From assembly GCA_020059785.1 (NCBI GenBank), contig JAGVBL010000166.1, positions 1 to 9,919 on the forward strand: 9,919 nucleotides of DNA, in the 5' to 3' direction. This document shows positions 7,417-9,919 of this stretch, piece after piece. This DNA is from Ignavibacteriales bacterium. GTDB lineage: Bacteria > Bacteroidota > Ignavibacteria > Ignavibacteriales > Melioribacteraceae. Position numbers and translations under genes: made by a program. The number at the start of each line of letters is the position of its first letter. Within the stretch, counting starts at the first letter, position 1. The notes under the pieces were generated by a model. The model ran no database searches. It saw nothing but the letters and a program-made list of their open reading frames with translations, and was not told the origin of the DNA.

Positions 7417-7444
7417 ATAATATTTGGAAAAGTATTTTATTCAA
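7417..7444 (-). promoter_or_regulatory. Possible sigma-70-like promoter for the histidine kinase
   Basis: On the minus strand, TTGAAT (7444-7439) and TATTAT (7422-7417) are separated by 16 nt and match the TTGACA and TATAAT consensus at 4 and 5 of 6 positions. Transcription would begin about 20-25 nt before ATG 7386. The region is very AT-rich, so chance matches are expected, and it is not known that this host uses the canonical consensus. Confidence 0.25.
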
Positions 7445-7450
7445 GAAAGT

Positions 7451-8422
7451 TCAGTTAATAAAACGGTTTGTCCCTTTATTAAGCCGATCCATTATAGCAA
7501 CACCAAGACCTTCTTCTTCAACCGGTTCGGCTAATATTAAATCAATATTTTCTTTTTCAAGTTCATGAAGGTATTTGAAAAGATTTGCAGCGGCTTCTTT
7601 CATATCACCTTTTTCAGAGAGAATCCGTATTGATTCAAAATTATAATTAAGGTTAGCACATTTAAAAAACAGTGCGCCAATTTTTTTGTTCGAATACTTT
7701 TTTAAATTTTCGACTGTTAAAAAATAGAGCGGAATGGTAGGCGCATAATGAAACGGAAGCTGTCCGGGCGCGTTTGGTCTTATCGAAAATTTTGATATGA
7801 CCTCAACTTTCCCGATCTCGTTTTCAATTTCTTCGCGCGATAATCCTCCCGGTCGTAGTAAAATAATTTTCCCGTCAGTAAATTGAATAATTGTCGATTC
7901 AACACCCACAGAACATTTACCACCATCGAGTATCATATCTACTTTATCACCAATACTCCTGTAAACATGAGAAGCTTCGGTTGGACTTAAATGCCCGAAT
8001 TTATTGGCGCTTGGCGCTGCAATCGGGCAACCGCTTCTTTCAATAAGTTGAAGTGCAACCGGATGATCCGGCATTCTAATTGCAACAGTTGTGTTACCGG
8101 ATGTTACGATATCGGGAACTACATCATGTTTAGGTAAAACCAATGTTAGAGGTCCCGGCCAGAATTTATTAATAAGCTTCTCTATTCTTGAATCATCAAC
8201 AAATGCAAATTCAGTTAGCTCATTTTTATTTGCAATGTGAAGAATAAGAGGATTGAAAGAAGGACGTTTTTTTGTTTCGAATATTTTTGCAACAGCAATA
8301 GGATTCAATCCATCGGCGCCAAGTCCGTAAACTGTTTCGGTAGGAAACGCAACCAATCCTCCGGATTTAATTACATTTGCCGCTCTGTCTATAGTTTCTT
8401 TAGTTGCTTCAAAAATATTCAT
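7451..8422 (-). CDS. sua5: L-threonylcarbamoyladenylate synthase (Sua5 type)
   Basis: This enzyme makes threonylcarbamoyl-AMP from threonine, bicarbonate and ATP, the first step of the t6A modification at position 37 of ANN-decoding tRNAs. The 323 residues show the YrdC domain at about 8-200: 'GGLVAFPTETVYGLG' (21-35), 'KKRPSFNP' (51-58) and 'APSANKFGHLSPTEA' (136-150). The linker 'APGQLPFHYAP' (218-228) and a C-terminal Sua5 domain (about 230-323, ending 'AIMDRLNKGTNRFIN') mark the long Sua5 form rather than the short TsaC form. There is no signal peptide, so it is cytosolic. The start ATG 8422 is preceded by AGGT directly next to it, which is an unusually close Shine-Dalgarno-like motif. 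The gene is divergent from hisN and upstream of the histidine kinase. Partner t6A genes (tsaB, tsaD, tsaE) are not in the window. Confidence 0.95.
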   Translation of the reverse strand: MNIFEATKETIDRAANVIKSGGLVAFPTETVYGLGADGLNPIAVAKIFETKKRPSFNPLILHIANKNELTEFAFVDDSRIEKLINKFWPGPLTLVLPKHDVVPDIVTSGNTTVAIRMPDHPVALQLIERSGCPIAAPSANKFGHLSPTEASHVYRSIGDKVDMILDGGKCSVGVESTIIQFTDGKIILLRPGGLSREEIENEIGKVEVISKFSIRPNAPGQLPFHYAPTIPLYFLTVENLKKYSNKKIGALFFKCANLNYNFESIRILSEKGDMKEAAANLFKYLHELEKENIDLILAEPVEEEGLGVAIMDRLNKGTNRFIN

Positions 8423-8531
8423 ACCTGCTCAAAATTAAAGCTTTGTTAAAGAATCTTATTTAAGGTATTTTCACCGGTAAAATTATCGAATTACTCTATG
8501 ATTATGAAACCTGGTTTTCGGTTTAATAAGT

Positions 8532-8538
8532 GGAAGGA
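8532..8538 (+). promoter_or_regulatory. Ribosome-binding site deciding the hisN start
   Basis: GGAAGGA lies 8 nt before ATG 8547 and 5 nt before an in-frame TTG at 8544. Both spacings are possible, but ATG is the far more common start, so ATG 8547 is preferred. Confidence 0.6.
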
Positions 8539-8546
8539 TAAAATTG

Positions 8547-9302
8547 ATGTCTGAGTTTAAAAAATTTTGCAGCATGCTTGCCGATGAGAGTGGAAAGATT
8601 ATAAAACAGTATTACCGCACTGATTATAGAGTGGAAATTAAATCCGATGAAACACCGGTTACTATTGCAGATAAAAAATCGGAAGAGTTGATGCGCAATT
8701 TAATTATGAAAGAATTTCCTGATCACGGAATTTTAGGCGAAGAGTTTGGTGAATACAATCCGTCTTCAGAATACAGGTGGATTCTTGACCCTATTGACGG
8801 TACCAAAAGTTTTATAAGCGGCGTTCCTCTGTTTGGTACTTTGATAGCACTCATTCATAATAACGAACCAATTATCGGCCTAATTAATCATCCTGTTCTA
8901 GGCGAATGTTTAATTGGTGATAATAATACGACTGAATTAAACAATGTTAAGGTTACGGTAAGAAAATGCAATGACCTTTCATCGGCGTTATTACTTGCCT
9001 CGGATCATTTGATGGTTGAAAAGTATAGATCTAAATCCGGTTTTGATAATTTACTTAGTCGTGTTAAACTTTACCGGACGTGGGGAGATTGTTACGGTTA
9101 TTCCTTGCTGGCAAGCGGCTTTGCCGATATAATGATTGATCCGATTATGAGTAAATGGGATCTTGCCGCATTGATTCCTGTTGTTAAAGGAGCTGGCGGA
9201 ACTATTACTGATTACTACGGCAATAATCCCATGGATGGAAATAGTATTGTTGCATCATGTCCAAAACTACACGAACAAGTTTTAGAGATATTGAATCAAT
9301 AA
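8547..9302 (+). CDS. hisN: Histidinol-phosphatase, inositol-monophosphatase family (HisN type)
   Basis: 251 residues from ATG 8547. The family's Mg-binding motifs are all present: 'GEEFGEY' (64-70), 'DPIDGT' (81-86) and 'WDLAALIPVVKGAGG' (204-218). The segment 'WGDCYGYSLLASGFADIMID' (179-198) resembles the HisN subgroup more than general inositol monophosphatases. HisN removes phosphate from L-histidinol phosphate, the penultimate stage of histidine synthesis, in the cytosol. There is no signal peptide. The gene stands apart from any other his gene here and is divergent from sua5. The wider family also includes inositol-1-phosphatase, 3'-phosphoadenosine 5'-phosphate phosphatase (CysQ) and fructose-1,6-bisphosphatase. 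These are less likely on the motif pattern but not excluded without phylogeny. Confidence 0.85.
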   Translation: MSEFKKFCSMLADESGKIIKQYYRTDYRVEIKSDETPVTIADKKSEELMRNLIMKEFPDHGILGEEFGEYNPSSEYRWILDPIDGTKSFISGVPLFGTLIALIHNNEPIIGLINHPVLGECLIGDNNTTELNNVKVTVRKCNDLSSALLLASDHLMVEKYRSKSGFDNLLSRVKLYRTWGDCYGYSLLASGFADIMIDPIMSKWDLAALIPVVKGAGGTITDYYGNNPMDGNSIVASCPKLHEQVLEILNQ

Positions 9303-9430
9303 TTCTTTCATTATACTGCTTAATCGCTTTACAACAGTATTTGAAAAGTTATAAATTAGTTCCGGTAAATAAACGTATAATGAAATACGGAAACGCACAC
9401 TATTATTAACCAATTCAAAATTAACCTTCT

Positions 9431-9436
9431 GGAGGG
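9431..9436 (+). promoter_or_regulatory. Ribosome-binding site of the M16 protease gene
   Basis: GGAGGG lies only 3 nt before ATG 9440. The motif is strong and the spacing short. No other in-frame start gives a signal-like N-terminus, so ATG 9440 is accepted. Confidence 0.6.
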
Positions 9437-9439
9437 AAA

Positions 9440-9919
9440 ATGAAACAGAAGTACTTATTTGTTATTAGTATGATTCTGATTTCTGCATTTGTGATCTTTG
9501 AACAAGGAAACAAGAAAAAAGAGTTTAAAATTCCTTATGAACAGTATCAGCTTTCAAACGGATTAGATGTAATACTTCATGTGGACCGCTCGGATCCGAT
9601 AGTTGCTGTTTATGTTGCTTACCATGTCGGTTCAAATAGAGAAACAAAAGGAAGAACCGGTTTTGCTCACTTGTTCGAACATATTATGTTTCAGGAATCG
9701 CAGCACATAGGTCAGGATCAATTCTTCAAAAAGATTTCTAAAGCGGGCGGCTCATTAAACGGGTCAACCAATACCGACCGAACGAATTATTTTGAAACTG
9801 TTCCAAAGAACGCTTTAGAACTTGCATTATGGATGGAATCCGATAGAATGGGATTTCTATTAAGCAAAGTAACTCAGGAAGCATTCGAAAATCAGCAGAA
9901 CGTTGTTCAGAATGAAAAA
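9440..9919 (+). CDS. M16 family zinc protease (insulinase/pitrilysin type), N-terminal part
   Basis: The frame runs from ATG 9440 to the window end without a stop, giving 160 residues. After two Lys residues comes a hydrophobic stretch (about 5-20), then 'EQGNKKK'. This fits a signal peptide or membrane anchor. No Ala-X-Ala site or lipobox Cys is evident, so cleavage is uncertain. The M16 fold begins near residue 33 with 'YEQYQLSNGLDVILH'. The inverted zinc motif HxxEH is present as H77-L-F-E80-H81 within 'GFAHLFEHIMF'. E159 in 'VVQNE' at the window edge lies 78 residues after H81 and fits the third zinc ligand. 'NGSTNTDRTNYFE' (107-119) is typical of bacterial M16 proteins. The visible half is therefore the active M16A domain. 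Whether a second, inactive half follows cannot be seen. The role is expected to be peptide degradation at or outside the inner membrane. Confidence 0.92.
   Translation, partial: MKQKYLFVISMILISAFVIFEQGNKKKEFKIPYEQYQLSNGLDVILHVDRSDPIVAVYVAYHVGSNRETKGRTGFAHLFEHIMFQESQHIGQDQFFKKISKAGGSLNGSTNTDRTNYFETVPKNALELALWMESDRMGFLLSKVTQEAFENQQNVVQNEK

Noticed and set aside
9313..9340. Possible terminator after hisN: ATACTG and CAGTAT, 16 nt apart
   Set aside because: The stem is only 6 bp with two G-C pairs, the loop is long, and only TTT follows. Too weak to call.
9376..9381. Exact TATAAT 58 bp before the M16 protease start
   Set aside because: No reasonable -35 element is found 16-18 nt upstream, and the surrounding DNA is AT-rich, so a chance match is likely.

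Overview
The window is 9.9 kb of AT-rich bacterial chromosome with seven intact or partial housekeeping and accessory genes on both strands. There is no sign of phage, transposon, CRISPR, rRNA or tRNA. The exported Tricorn-type protease with a 'YSQ' signal-peptide end, the soluble PAS-PAS histidine kinase and the general codon style suggest the FCB group, most likely an Ignavibacteria/Bacteroidota-type organism. This is an inference from protein style only; no marker gene settles it.

Layout. (1) 1-285, plus strand: C-terminal end of a nitrilase-superfamily amidohydrolase, closed by a clean hairpin terminator at 290-317. (2) 333-1526, minus strand: M24 metallopeptidase (Xaa-Pro aminopeptidase type), convergent with the nitrilase gene. 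(3) 1527-1739: divergent intergenic region holding a widely spaced 10-bp inverted repeat. (4) 1740-4838, plus strand: a 1032-residue exported Tricorn-like protease with all four catalytic residues. It is followed by an unusual terminator whose loop is an array of 6-bp TCATGN units. (5) 4971-5798, plus strand: a stand-alone class I glutamine amidotransferase, tail to tail (4-bp gap) with the next gene. (6) 8422-5803, minus strand: threonylcarbamoyl-AMP synthase (Sua5 type), then a cytosolic PAS-PAS histidine kinase, 64 bp apart and possibly co-transcribed. (7) 8547-9302, plus strand: histidinol-phosphatase of the inositol-monophosphatase family, divergent from sua5. (8) 9440-9919, plus strand: N-terminal 160 residues of a membrane-targeted or exported M16 zinc protease, cut by the window edge.

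The genes do not form one pathway. A loose theme is peptide breakdown: an M24 aminopeptidase, an exported Tricorn-like protease and an exported or anchored M16 protease. The other genes serve tRNA t6A modification, histidine synthesis, signal transduction and an unassigned amidotransferase reaction. I found no convincing undescribed multi-gene system. The most unusual DNA structure is the hexamer-repeat terminator at 4851-4925. Three gene starts (M24 peptidase, amidotransferase, hisN) probably lie downstream of the longest open frame, judged from ribosome-binding sites.
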